Source: Corbicula japonica
Lineage: Eukaryota > Mollusca > Bivalvia > Venerida > Cyrenidae
Length of the DNA: 64,000 nt
Assembly: GCA_038501625.1 (NCBI GenBank)
Contig: JAZAYU010000008.1
Location: 1,550,001 to 1,614,000, forward strand
Direction: 5' to 3'
Below the pieces are notes generated by a model. The model searched no databases. It was not told the DNA's origin and was given only the letters and a program-made list of their open reading frames with translations. Position numbers and translations under genes: made by a program. The stretch's first letter is position 1; every line of letters begins with the position of its first letter. Shown here piece after piece: positions 22,969 to 34,987 of this stretch.

Positions 22969-24818
22969 TTGAAAATCGAGAAATGTGCAGACGCAGTTGT
23001 TTACTTGCACGTGCCTGATCTTACAGTTTACCAAATCCTGGAAGGCTTTACTGTTGGACAAACCTGAGCCATTATAGGTCAAATACTTGAGTAGCTGCTC
23101 ATGTTGAAACAACTATTAATTTTAAATTGATATGAAAACGAATATATTATAAATTGTTTTAATAAACCTTACATATTATAATCTGAATATTGTTTGATAA
23201 AAGATTTTCATAGATTTACAATGAAAAATATTATTGAAGAATAAGTATCAGTTTAACCCCCAACTGTTGTCTGCAAAAATCGAATGAGAGGTATCACATT
23301 CAATCAAGTAATTGCTAGAAGTGTGAACTATGGAAATGTGCGTAGAATACTTCTCCCTGAGGCAGTTAATATTTCTGGAATTCACTAAATAATGTGCTAA
23401 AGTTTAGCACATGCTGGTAAAAGTTTTAAGGAACTCCCTAAACATATTGCCGCGTAACTGAATATCTATGTTTTTAGCACTCTGATCTTAGATATTGTCT
23501 GATCTGAAATTGGCACATTTTGGTGACATCCTTAGGAATTCATGAAATACCGAGCCGAAAATGGGCGTTTACATATAAACCGTTTACATATTTTATTCCT
23601 TCTTTCCTAAATTATCATTTTATTAGCAATAAATGACCTATAAACATCGAAATTTGACTTCATGTTTTGACACAATGCCATCTTAAGCTATATTTTTCAT
23701 TTCCGTGAAAGTGAAAGTTATTGCCTTTTCCGTTGTCAAATAAGCCTTGACCCTCGCCCTGTGTTTGGAATGCTCATTGCCACTTCATTTGATGTTTTAT
23801 GGCGATAATCAAGACAGGATTGGAATATTTGAAATACTTGTATCTTGTCTAATTCCTCCTATCATTCAGCACACTTATAAATATACCAGCTGTAAATAGC
23901 ATTTTGTTTATTTAGACATAAGAGAGAATTCAACTTTAGATGTGCAGTTGCCACACCTTCGATAAATTCACCTCTTCTGTTTGTTTTAATAACGGGAATT
24001 AGCTTTCTATAAGAATTTAAGATCTTACATTGTCTGAATTCTTCATAGAGATATTTGTTTATTCTCAAAAAACACACACGTATACCAATTTTACAACAAA
24101 GTATATATCAAGAAGAGGAAGAGAAGAGTATGTGCTGATCACCTTGGCAAGCTTGGTTTAATGTCATACATGAAACTATCAGTGCTAATATGTGGAAATC
24201 TTAAGAGAAAAGAGAATCATTTACTTCTAAAAAGTATTCTTTATTAACTATAAACTACATATTAAAAATTTATGAATAAATAAACAGAAACATTATGGTG
24301 AAGAAATGGAGCAAAACGCGTATCATTATTTACGTTATTTACTACAGTAAACATTAATGATACATTTTGAATTTATAGATTATGTAATAAACTGGGTTCA
24401 GTTAAGCTCACACATATTTGTTTGAAAGGTTATATTCGGGAAGACTTTGAACTTTTTTCAGTACAAACTATTTATTAATAAAATTTTAATGTATTAGTGG
24501 TAAACTAGCTACATTTATTAGGTGGTATATCAGATGAATCAAAAGCAGTTGATCACTATACAATACTGTCGATTAGAATTTGTTTTATTTGGCTTAATGC
24601 ATCATTATCTTAATACTCAGCTAAAACTTTTCATAATCGGCTGTGAAAATGAAATCATTTCCAGATAGTTGGTTGAACCAGGTAATTAGTTTGTAAACTT
24701 AAGTTATCTTCACAATGTCTGTGTGAACTGTATAATCATACACTTCCTTTGATTATAATCTGATTTGATTATGTTCTATATCACTGTATTTTTAATTCAA
24801 TTGACTTTTTTTCTCCAG

Positions 24819-25690
24819 GTGGTATGCCAGACACAGTAAAGAGGGAACAATGGCTTGCTGATAATGTCATCAGGGTACATTTTCAGACAAAACTTAGTCA
24901 CCCAGAAAATGATCATACAAAGGAACTACAAGTTAGTTCTGCAAAATTAAGATTAAGTGTTTTAAATGCTAGACCTGAAAGTCTGAAAGATAAACTTTCA
25001 GTAGAAAAAATAATACGCGTGAATGCTTACCAAATTCTTTCAATAAAAAGTTCGGATGATTACAGAAGAAAATTGTTGGATTCCTTTCTGTTAGACTTGA
25101 CACAGCCTACATTCTTACAGTTTGAAATTAAAAATGCCGTACAAGATTGGATAAACAATAAATCAACTAATTTAGGTATAGAATTAGCTGCCGATGTTCA
25201 AGACATAAATGAAGTACTTGAAATATACAAAACTGTGATCAAAAGTGACAACTCATTTTCCAACGGCAACAATTCCTCTGACACCTCTCCGAGTGTAGAC
25301 ATATACGCTCATGAAAAGGCCATTCTAAAACGGGTAAAAAGACACACACGACGGCGAGGAGACTGCAAAAGAGGCGACGGAGAGACCAAATGCTGTAGAT
25401 ATCCAATTAAAATCTCATTTGCAGACATTGGATGGGACGATTGGATTATTGCACCTCATGAATATAAAGGGTATTACTGTGCGGGAGATTGTCCGTACAG
25501 ACACAAAATGTGGAACACATTCACAGGCATTAAAGCATTGTTACATTTAAAACATCCAAAGAAAGTCCCGGCACCTTGCTGTGTCGCTACGAAACTCAGT
25601 CCATTCACTATCTTGCATTATGACGAGGAGGGGAAGTATCAGTTTAGCGAGTACCAAGATCTGGTTGTGGAACAGTGCAAATGTGGTTAA
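24819..25690 (+). CDS. TGF-beta superfamily ligand, exon 2 (prodomain and growth-factor domain)
   Basis: Joined to exon 1 this gives a secreted precursor of 409 residues, usual for the family. Residues 120-290 are the rest of the prodomain, with possible N-glycosylation sites at NKS and at the NNSS cluster. A furin-type site, RVKR, at residues 291-294 precedes a 115-residue mature domain. That domain has nine cysteines (C302, CC311-312, C340, C344, CC373-374, C406, C408), including the CAGDC knot motif, VPAPCC and terminal CKCG. The GWDDWIIAP and YYCAGDCP words place it in the TGF-beta/activin branch, with nine-cysteine spacing like myostatin, GDF15 and Maverick. It should act outside the cell as a disulphide-linked dimer on type I/II serine-kinase receptors. 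Exact orthology is not settled. The acceptor is TTCTCCAG at 24811-24818. No transfer or damage is visible. Confidence 0.92.
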
Positions 25691-26690
25691 GCGAAAACAG
25701 TGATTTGAATATTTAAATTCTTGTGCAATAGGTACAAATGAATTTGACTTTTATCGTGAAAGTAAAAACTAACATATGTATGCATGAACAAAGCAGGTGT
25801 GATAGTGAAATTTAAATATTTGAAAAGGTGCAACATTTTACGTGATACCAAATCTTTATCGATTCAAACATTTCAACTTTTAACTGTAGTAATATAAACA
25901 TAATTGAACTACAAATGACTGATTTCTAAAAGGAAAAAAAAGCGAAAAAAAAATTACTGACATGCATCTGTTTGTGGGTATACCTGAAGTAGGAATGTTC
26001 AAAATATCGCACTCTTAACGCTTTTTTATAAAGAAATTGCAGGTAATAATGGAATATAAAACAGGATCGACTGATTGGTATTGCACATTGCACCTGATAC
26101 CTAGACATAAAGATACACATCTTATGAAATTCTTATAAATGTGGTCACTTTTCTCCACGTAGCAAACATTCATTCTTGTCATTTTGACAGTATGACGTTA
26201 ATTTGGGATTTCATTTCGTTTCGTTCTTACTTTTTTACTTTAGTGTTTATTTGGACCATTATGACGTATAGAAATCACAGAACACGACCAAGTAATTGCA
26301 ATGTTAGACTCTGTTTGTCTGTTTTTAAAATGTTAAATCCATGAACAATATTGTTAGTGAGAGGTATAGTTAACTTGAGGTACTGACATAAAAGCCTCTT
26401 TTCGAGGATGGTATTCATAAGATATGTTGTTAAAAGTATTGTTTAAACGATTTCTGTTCACGAAATGTACTGTGCATGATATGTACTGAAAATGCAATAC
26501 TCCCTACCACACCAGAAACCAAACTTTAGAACTTTATCAGAGCTAAGTGGTAGCTTTAAACCTGTAAAGGGACCAGTGACAATGAAGGCAGGTTTTTATG
26601 TGGCACGGAACCGCCGTTTAGCTGGCTAGACTTTGTTCAGATGTATTTGCATTCATCATACTAATTGTTAATGAATGACTAGAATGGCGA
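25691..26690 (+). other. 3' flank or UTR of the ligand gene
   Basis: AT-rich, with no gene. No canonical AATAAA occurs close to the stop codon. The first clear one found is at 26825-26830, beyond a palindromic MITE, so the 3' UTR may be about 1.1 kb or may use a variant signal. Confidence 0.4.
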
Positions 26691-26803
26691 GTTTTATAAC
26701 ATTGGCTGAGAAACCAGTCTCAAATCTCAAGCATCTGATTTCAGCCAATCAGATGCTTGAGTTTTGAGACTGATTTTCATTCTCAGTTTTATAATCTTGG
26801 GCA
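26691..26803. mobile_element. Palindromic MITE, copy 4 (centre deleted)
   Basis: Outer arms (GTTTTATAAC...GAG and CTCAGTTTTATAATC) and inner arms are present, but the central AAATGGCGAC palindrome is gone. CATCTGATTTCAGCCAATCA joins the arms directly. It lies about 1 kb downstream of the ligand stop codon and may be in its 3' UTR. Confidence 0.88.
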
Positions 26804-27067
26804 ATTATTATTGTTTGTAAGTTAAATAAAATATAACTTATGTTTGTAAGTATTTACCTGGGACTCATTATTAGCAAAACACATCGAATAACTAGAAAAG
26901 GCCATAATGCTTTCACGGTTATTTACCAATATTCATGTGTTCATGGCAAATGCTTACAGACAATTCAAAATCTTTTAGCTACCACAGATTTGTTGTCAAT
27001 GTCTTACAATTAACTACTGGTCTTTTGTTTTGAAATTAGGGCTCAATAATTTAGATGTGTGATAGTT

Positions 27068-27219
27068 CTGTGCCCAAGGTTATAAAGCTGAGCATGGAAA
27101 CCAGTCTCAAATCTCAAGCATCTGATTGGCTGAAATGGCGACCAGTCGCCATTTCAGCCAATCAGATGCTTGAGATTTTAGACTGGTTTCCAATCTCAGC
27201 TTTATAACCTTCAGCCCTG
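27068..27219. mobile_element. Palindromic MITE, copy 5 (full length)
   Basis: About 152 bp, from CTGTGCCCAAGGTTATAAAG to CTTTATAACCTTCAGCCCTG, with the complete centre GGCGACCAGTCGCC. Nearly identical to copy 2, which suggests recent spread of this subtype. Confidence 0.9.
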
Positions 27220-29149
27220 TTATAGAAACTCTTGTTATAGGCAGTCGAATTGGCCAGATGACACCATAAAAGATAATAATAATAATTATGAATTCATTTA
27301 TTAGGAAAACGAAATGGAAGAGAAAATTCATTACAATCAATGAAGAATGTTTATTAATATTTTGATATGAAAAAAATACTTCAGTAAAAATATTGAGAAA
27401 AAAAACAGTTTCTTAACATGCCAGTTATTTTCTGTACTATAACCACTGATATTTGGATACGTTTTACTGCACATGTTCAAATTATCGGTTAGGTTGAGTT
27501 TTGTTCATTATTTATTTCTATATTTATTTGTAAATTATTTATTATTTATTTTAAATGAAAACGAAACATGAATTTACAATGTGCAATAAAAATTGAAAAT
27601 TGCCAACGCTGTATGAGTTACTTGAATTTGCAACCGGGTGAAGAATTGTGGTTTTAATGTCTACTTAAGTGTTTTTGAACAAACGCCATCCTCTTTACTG
27701 CCATGCCACTTTAGCAAAATCATAATGAATAAATGTTTCGATATTTCGCTCTGTCGCCCAAAGATATTCCAATGTTGTAGTTCGTTTTTCTAAACTTTCC
27801 TGCATTCGTCTCATTACTATAATAGAACTACAAAAGGATGCAAAACATACATTTTTTTTATTTCGAAAATACTTTAAGATCAAAACAATAATGGGTTGTC
27901 GTAAGGTCTTAAAATACAAAGGCATATTTGACGACATTTATGCAAATATGTACGTAATTTCGCATCAACAAAAAATCCAAGAAAAAAAATTGGGAAGCAA
28001 AAATATTAACCACAAACAGAATATTTTATTCTATTGCATTTGTTTTCTTCGACCACGCAACCACTAAACATATGTTTTGAATGTTCGTTCTCACGCCATA
28101 CATAAAATCTCGCTTGTCACTTTTTGCACTTTTATAAAGAAGGCATAAGATCTTTGTAAGAAACAGTTATGTGACAAAACACAACGTCAACTTAAAGTAG
28201 AAACGGAGAGGTTTTTACTTTTAAACACAGAAAGGTATCAGCCTGTAGGATTTTGTTATCCGAGTATACAACGTCAACTTTGCGGAGAATGTATTCGCTT
28301 TTGGACGGATTTTAGTTGGTAATCATTTCCAGGTGAGGCGGGCAATGCGAAAACATGTCTTTGTTAAATTTACGTCATTCCTTGAAATGACTTCACAATT
28401 TTAACAGACGACATTGCTTATGAATTTAGCAGTAAACAGTATTATAGTTATTGTGAACATATGTTACAGTATCACCTATTGGTAAAAAAGAAAAAGAAAG
28501 AGATTGTTAGTTATATATTCAAAAATACATATACAATTTTAAAATATCACCGAAGACATGTTTTCAAATTGCGCGGCTCGTATATTTTTAAATATTTACA
28601 CTCAAACTTCATCTTCTACGATGACGTCTGATTCATCTGACGAATCAAATTTGAAAAATTGAAAATGCCGCTTACAATTTATTGGACTGTGCACAATGTG
28701 ATAAGCGTGTTTTCATTCACTTTGTCGTCAACGTGGCTATTCCAACAGCCATTCATAAAGCTCGGGCTTCACACACTTTAACCAACCCAACTATTTTCCA
28801 TACCTAAATGAATACATCAAATATCGATTCAATCCTGAAATGGGAAAATATGTGTTGTTATTTTTTCATACAAAATGGAAACTTACAGATTCCAGACGAT
28901 GACAAATGAATAACATTTCTCTCGACTGTTTCATTGATCGTTTCATTTTTTATATAAAAAACAACATGCGTTAATGTGGGTCACACTCTAGTGCAAACTG
29001 TACATTTAATGAACGAAGCATCATATAAACCTTCGATTTGTGTTTATAGATGGCATAAACAGTTCGCAGAAGTAGAAAACTGTAACTGACAACGAGAGAC
29101 CAGTTCGAAAAGAGAAATCTAGGACTTTGGACGCCCCGTTTGACTTAAA
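27220..29149. other. Unassigned intergenic DNA
   Basis: No gene, inverted-repeat element or dispersed repeat was recognised in this 1.9 kb. Confidence 0.35.
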
Positions 29150-29518
29150 AGGATGTCAACGTATGTTCAGACCATCCTGACAGTATACGGAACATTTCTA
29201 CCAAGTTATGTCAAAACTCTTCAAGCCGTTCAGGATTTATGAAGAAGACACGATTTAGGGTCTGATACAAAAAATGTGGCAAAGACCTTGAAGAAGTCCG
29301 GGTGACTATACGGTCTGCTCATCATGCCATTCATACCAAGTAATTTCAACATTCTTCAAGGGTTCAAGAGTAATGGAGCAGGTCTGTAAGTTTGGAAGCC
29401 AAAGTTTGACCTTGACCTTCAAGATCAGCGTCACCGTAAAGGACTGACTGAAGGACGGATAGACGTACGTATGGACGATGCGATTACTACATGCCTCTCT
29501 TCGGGGTTTTAACATTGA
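29150..29518 (+). repeat. Mollusc-type dispersed repeat ending in TCTTCGGGGTTTT
   Basis: The stretch carries TTTGACCTTGACCTTCAAGA, then AAGGACGGATAGACG and CATGCCTCTCTTCGGGG near its end. That order of words is familiar from very common dispersed repeats in mollusc genomes. It has no coding capacity. I infer a SINE-like or non-autonomous repeat from memory of the style, not from a search. Confidence 0.5.
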
Positions 29519-30550
29519 TGGTCATATTTCATTTGTTAACTAATTAACATTAACACAGTCTATAGATATGTAACGTTTGTCACAAACATGTTTTTGTATA
29601 AAAACACTCGAGTCCACATCCAGTAACTTTTGGTTTGGCAAATACAAAGTATTTCCAATGCCGCTTATTCGGACTTGAATTTAAACGAACACCTCAGTGC
29701 ATACTAAAATCTGCATAAGTTCAAATGGTGTAGTTGACTTAAATTTTCAAATCGAACTTTCCTTACCTCTTTTAATTGTTAATCACCTGTGAAATTTATT
29801 GAGGTTTTCATAATCTCGATATAAAGCTTGTGGTTTTCGCATTCTCATTATTTATTCTTGAAGTAGTAATTTGAAATGTGGTTTTATGTAAGCGTGCCAA
29901 AAATTACTTAGTATGTATATTTTCAATTAGCAATGAATAGTGTAACTATGATTTTCCATTTCAGTTACACTGAACGCAGTGACCTTGATCAGTTTTTGAT
30001 GAACAGTAATCCTAAAATGTGTTTAATATGTTTACACAAATATTGTTATGGAAAGACCTACATGAACAAACTTCACACTCGACGGCAATGGGGACGGTTT
30101 CAATCATATTTTCGATACTTAATATTCGTGTGGATGCAAGTTAAAAGTGATAAATAAAAAATTTAATTCACCGGTGGAAGTTTTAGCGTTCCTTATATTC
30201 TGTAGCATGTGGTGTTGTTGATTTTTTGGCGCTTTGTTGAAACATATACGGAATGCTTTTGAGCGAGTCCTACTATCATAAAACAATAAATATAAAACGG
30301 TATTCCATTTGATATTCAATTCTTTGACAAACAAGATCAAATGAAGCAAAAAATACGCGTGAGTTTATTTTCATTATCATGACATTTTGTGGGTTTCTGT
30401 TTAACGGCATTTTTATCGTTTTTAAGTGTCGAAAAAGTTATTAAAATTTGTTCATTCAGTAAATTGGAGGTATTGTATAGTTTTGTCGACCTGGGAAAAG
30501 AGTGGCACAATTATTTTTGTCGTGTGCGTTCCTCTAGTGTGTAGTAGAGG
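29519..30550. other. Unassigned intergenic DNA
   Basis: Nothing recognised beyond chance frames. Confidence 0.3.
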
Positions 30551-30667
30551 GGCGCTGTGACCGCAAAACGTCCTGGCATACCGCAAAACGCACGTATATA
30601 GGCGTTTTAAGGCGTATCGTCCACATTTTGACGTACGTTTTGTGACAAAAAAGGTATGGTCACGCCG
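30551..30667. repeat. Imperfect foldback sequence
   Basis: GGCGCTGTGACCGCAAAACG near the left and ACGTTTTGTGACAAAAAAGG followed by GGTCACGCC near the right are partly complementary. Repeated CCGCAAAACG and ACGTTTT words occur between. It may be a small decayed inverted-repeat element. Confidence 0.4.
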
Positions 30668-30789
30668 CATAACATCAATATCTGAAAGTTGATACCATAG
30701 AAAATGATTGTGTGTTTATATGTACGTTTATCCGGAAAAAAGAGATAATTTTGGGTTGGGTGCAATTTTGGTCTTCTCTTTTAAAATCA

Positions 30790-31036
30790 TTAAACATGAC
30801 TAGCGGCGAAAAGCCCCCAGTCCGAGAAAAGCTCTCTCGCTAAAGAAAGACGGTTAAAAGGCCACCACCCAGACATAAGCTCGTGCTCACCTAGGCGGAA
30901 AAACAGCTCCCACAACAACGGCTCTCTCGCTTAGATATAGGCGGATCACAGTACTCAAAATCAGGACTCTTGGGCACGAACGTTATAAAAAAGCACTGCC
31001 AGGTACACCCGAGAAACTTTATGATAATCATAATTT
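30790..31036 (+). repeat. Tandem duplication, left unit
   Basis: The stretch ending GCACTGCCAGGTACACCCGA and GAAACTTTATGATAATCAT matches 31434-31590 at about 555 bp distance. It also contains shorter internal repeats with TAGGCGG and GCTCTCTCGCT words. Confidence 0.75.
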
Positions 31037-31284
31037 AGGCACGCCACGGGAAAAGGTACCTTCGTGTAGATGACGTCATGCTTGAAACGACGTCGTTAAG
31101 TTGAGCAGAAGAAATTAATTATTATGCAATTCGCGGTAAAAATACCATTCTATTGTCAAAATGTGTAACAAAATCACTGTTTTGTTATAAGAAAATAATA
31201 GAAATTTGAAAGTTCTTTCTAAATATAGGAACAACAAAAATGACACAAAAAATGACCGAAGGTACCTTTTCCCGTGGCGTGCCT
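31037..31284. mobile_element. 248-bp MITE with perfect 28-bp terminal inverted repeats
   Basis: Left end AGGCACGCCACGGGAAAAGG plus TACCTTCG, right end its exact reverse complement (31257-31284). It contains a TGACGTCA palindrome at 31071-31078. The paralogous unit at 31580-31610 lacks it and represents the empty site. Flanks CATAATTT and CATATATT may be a degraded 8-bp target-site duplication, which would suit a hAT-like element. No transposase is encoded. Confidence 0.9.
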
Positions 31285-31315
31285 CATATATTTTTATGAC
31301 CAATTAAGTGAATTA

Positions 31316-31610
31316 AGCTCTTGCTCACCTAGGCGGAAATATAGCCCTACCACCCCTGATAAAACACTCGTGCTCAAATATGACTAGGCGGCTTAAGGCC
31401 CCCATTCTACCCGCACAAAAACTCGCTCAAATATGATTGGGCAAAAAAGACACCTCACCACAACATTGGCTCTCTCTCTCTTAGATATGACAAGGCGGAT
31501 CATTTATAGTACTCACAATCAGGACACTTGGACACGAAGGTTATTAAAAAGCACTGTCAGGTAAGCCCGAGAAACTTTATGGTAATCATTTATATTTATA
31601 ACCAATTACG
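31316..31610 (+). repeat. Tandem duplication, right unit (empty site)
   Basis: Direct repeat of the left unit, with GCACTGTCAGGTAAGCCCGA and GAAACTTTATGGTAATCATT, continuing uninterrupted into TATATTTATAACCAATTACG. The left unit continues in the same way only after the MITE (ATGACCAATTAAGTG at about 31297). Confidence 0.75.
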
Positions 31611-33212
31611 TGAATATCTGAATGTAAACAACGACTGTAATGAGACTGTTTGTTTACCGAGATCTAGAGATGTGCATGTAGACACTAATGATGCAAAAGT
31701 CCATGCTTTGGACCAGGTTTCGCACAGCTGAGTCTTCCATTTGAAATTCGCGGATAAACCCAAGAAATCTATAAATTTTAATATTAACTAATTAAAATAC
31801 CTACACTGGTTTTTTTTAGGTATATTACGGTGATTCCGGATCTTAATTGCCGCTATTGTTCCTAATACAAGTTATCATGCAAAAAATGGCATTAATTATG
31901 CAGTTTATTAAGTATTAATTGAATAGAAGTTATGCAGATTATATATAAGAATACACTTTGCATTTTACTTGCATTTATAAAATAAAAACGAAAACAAATA
32001 AAAAGGATTATTTAGAAATTTGAGATTGAAAGCACAGTAAATTGTTGGAATAATCGACTTAATAGAACGTAAGGAAACGCCTCGATGCAAATTCGAAAAG
32101 CTTCACAAGAAAATAATTAATTGAAGAATACGTATCATTTGATTGAAACTTTAATCTCTAGCGAATAATACCTAAATCGTGTTTTAATGTAGACCCTAGT
32201 TTGCCTTCTGATATGTTAATATGCGATCAGTAAAACCTATTGATACCACCAATTGATGATATTTTAAGATTTACAAGTAAACATATATTTGATTTATTCA
32301 AATATTTACTGTGTTGGAAATCGAATTTGACTCTATCAAACCATCTGTCAACTCTATAAAGAATCGTTAATGACACATTATTTGACAATATTATGTAATT
32401 ATATCGAAATCATTTAAATTCACTCCTTATTTAACAGACATAAAGTAAAACGACTAGAATGACAAGACTGTTCTGACAGCAAACCGTTTTAAGTATAATA
32501 AAAAACGTTACCGGTAGCTGTGTGAAATTCACTTAAGTTTGGTAATTCAATTACAGCTTGGAAAAGGTTAGGACCCGCTGATTCAACGATAAACGGAAAA
32601 CCCGGGTGGGGTTTTATGCCATTTTTGCAGACTTTGCTAAATAATGTTTTAAGGCGAAAATCTCATTGACTTTTTATGTTGTTTTAAATCATTATTATGT
32701 CACAAAATCAATTTCATATATGCATACTGTGACCTTTCTCTTGATCAGCGCTTCTTCACCTTGTTGCTAATGGGTTTTTAAAGAGAGGTATTGATAATAA
32801 ATCCTAATATGAATTATAAAAGGACAATACTGTAAAACTAAAACGAATTAGATAAATGTTAGTTTAAGCAATGATGTGAAACATAATTCTGTTTAATTTA
32901 GCATAATAAGCACATTAAAAAAGTGAGCTGCTGTGATAAATGGAACAAGGCCTAAAATATTAATCAAAGAATAAAGAGACTGCTTTTCAAACAAACCTGC
33001 CAAACTTTGTACAGCTTCTTGTTTGTATTTACGATTAGAACAGAAAAGGACAGACCGTATCTTTTATATCTTCATTATCGCAAGTGCATACCTGAACAAT
33101 AAGAAAGCAAATTGTTGTTGCTGAAAAGGAAGCATAACAAAGATAATAAGTGTCCTGTTTTCAGGTTCATGATTTTTTGTTGTCACGTGTTGTGGAGGGA
33201 AGGAGAGGTTAG
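31611..33212. other. Unassigned intergenic DNA
   Basis: No gene or repeat family was identified. Confidence 0.3.

Positions 33213-33272
<60 letters not shown>
33213..33272. repeat. (AAT)n microsatellite
   Basis: About 20 perfect trinucleotide units. The poly-Asn and poly-Ile frames over it are artefacts. Confidence 0.98.
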
Positions 33273-33273
<1 letters not shown>

Positions 33274-33296
33274 GAATGTAAAATCACACAGAAATA

Positions 33297-33370
33297 CACA
33301 CGTTTCTTCGCTCGCTCGCAAGCACACGCTCGCATACGCTCGCACACGCACGCACGCACGCACGCACACT
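33297..33370. repeat. (CGCA)n-type microsatellite
   Basis: CTCGCTCG, CACACGCTCGCA and CGCACGCACG units. Low-complexity sequence, close to the AAT array. Confidence 0.9.
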
Positions 33371-33823
33371 AAACAAACAAACAAAAAGGGAGCAAAAAAC
33401 CAACGCATAGATAATGGTTATCTTACAACGAAGATGGCTTATTGGCTGATTTAAGGTATGAAATCGTTTATACTTTATAATATAATACAAAATGATACAT
33501 ATAAATAAAACATTGAAATGTTTACGATTTTAATATTTTACAAGATATTCACATAAACTTCTGCATTGGAAACCCAAAACTCCTCTTAAACCGCTTCTAG
33601 ACGTGCACGTCAGGCCCCGACGTTGCTACCGATAGAATAAGGCACACGTATTTGCAAGGTAAAAAATGTAAACGAAAGGATGGTGAATTATTTGAAGTAG
33701 GGCTTTAACATTTAAGACGAACTTTATAAAAAAAACTAATTATAATCCGACCCTGAAATCGTCGTATTGTCCGGGATTTCTTTATTCTACCTTGAAGCTT
33801 AAGTGAGATTCGACAGGTTAACC

Positions 33824-33889
33824 AATAGACCCTTTTCGCATTGCTCCGTCGCGAAACGGGTTTTCCGATTTTTTTTCGAATCGCTATTT
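33824..33889 (+). repeat. Direct repeat, left copy
   Basis: AATAGACCCTTTTCGCATTG, GCTCCGTCGCGAAACGGG and CGCTATTT. The same block recurs at 34923-34987 in the same orientation. Confidence 0.8.
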
Positions 33890-34864
33890 CAGAACGAGGC
33901 GCCCTATGCTGACTCGCTTAATTTATAGTGAATTCTATGGGTTTTATTCTGTACTCTTGACACAATTTCTTTAAAATTTAGTATTTGGACCCAAAATGTT
34001 TTTTTGGTGTAAATCAATCATCACACATGGAGTTTTCACGAAATTTTTTTATTTATTATGCAAAATAATCCTGTTTATTAGATAAGAACAAGCACTCATT
34101 TCAGGAACACAAGAAACCAAGTAGAATCTAAAATAATTAAGGCTTATGAACTATACGAAAATTATTTTGCTTTTTACCATCTTTCATTTAATATATATAA
34201 TTTACTATCGATCGATCCTGATTGGGTATATCTAGTCAGGCCTTAATAGCAAAATGTAACTCGATCGTTTTGTTTGTGGCTAAAAAATAAAAGAGAATAC
34301 AAAAAGTGGCGGACTTTTAGAGCCTCAGTCTATTTCTTGTACTCATGAAGTTTGCCTAACTATCAAAAGCAAGAAATTTAACTAATGAAAGGCTTATGTT
34401 TAATCTACGGCAATAATCGAGTGTGAGTGTTTCCAGGATTTTTTAAAAATAAAATCGAAATACGCTGCTTTGTCCGTTTCTTTTCCCCACTTCAGGTTTA
34501 TTCTTTAAGAAAACTGTTAGGCAGTGAACGTGCACCTGATAGACTTAATATGTGGTCAACTCTTGTTGGCAAGATTCAGCATATTGCAGTTGTCTGGTTT
34601 GAATAAACATCCTGTTATTTCATGTCACTTCATTCATACCTAGAGGCTATATAATTTTATGCTTCGGTACGGATTGAAAACATCCCAATAAACAAACAGT
34701 TTCAAATAAACAGTATCTCCAGGAAGATCAGCGACGGCAATATGATCGTTTTCAATTATTTTAAGAGCCGAGTAATTCAGTAAAACTTGTCAAATTTCTC
34801 GGCATTGCATTATAATCTAATGTGCTATAACGCGGCCCAGCATATTATGCCTCGTTCTGAAATT
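33886..34864. mobile_element. Candidate inverted-repeat element of about 980 bp
   Basis: ATTTCAGAACGAGGC (33886-33900) is matched by GCCTCGTTCTGAAAT (34850-34864) as an inverted end. The interior has no recognisable transposase or other gene. No target-site duplication was found, and the left end overlaps a direct repeat, so boundaries are uncertain. Confidence 0.45.
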
Positions 34865-34922
34865 CGGAGATTATGTGGTAGTGATAAAAACACGTAATAC
34901 AACGGTATTGAGAAACAGGTCA

Positions 34923-34987
34923 AATAGACCCTTTTCGCATTGCTCCGTCGCGGAACGGGATTTCCGATTTTCATCGAAACGCTATTT
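34923..34987 (+). repeat. Direct repeat, right copy
   Basis: Second copy of the block at 33824-33889, with GCGGAACGGGATTTCCG. It lies about 1.1 kb downstream, just outside the candidate inverted-repeat element. Confidence 0.8.

Larger units (their letters stand above)
13518..24818 (+). other. Intron 1 of the TGF-beta ligand gene (about 11.3 kb)
   Basis: The intron starts GTATTA and ends TTTTTTCTCCAG after a pyrimidine-rich tract. It contains microsatellites (14040-14145, 17472-17785), a direct repeat pair (13912-14033 and 15195-15316), an inverted-repeat element (17863-18584), PLE fragments (18825-19185, 20715-21125), an R1 fragment (19535-19690) and two palindromic MITEs. Other parts (15317-17470, 21126-22089, 22969-24700) show no recognisable feature. 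No additional in-phase exon was seen, and two exons suffice for a complete precursor. Confidence 0.8.

Noticed and set aside
23393..23409. Perfect short palindrome GTGCTAAAGTTTAGCAC
   Set aside because: Isolated, with no family members or flanking structure. Expected by chance at this length scale in 64 kb.
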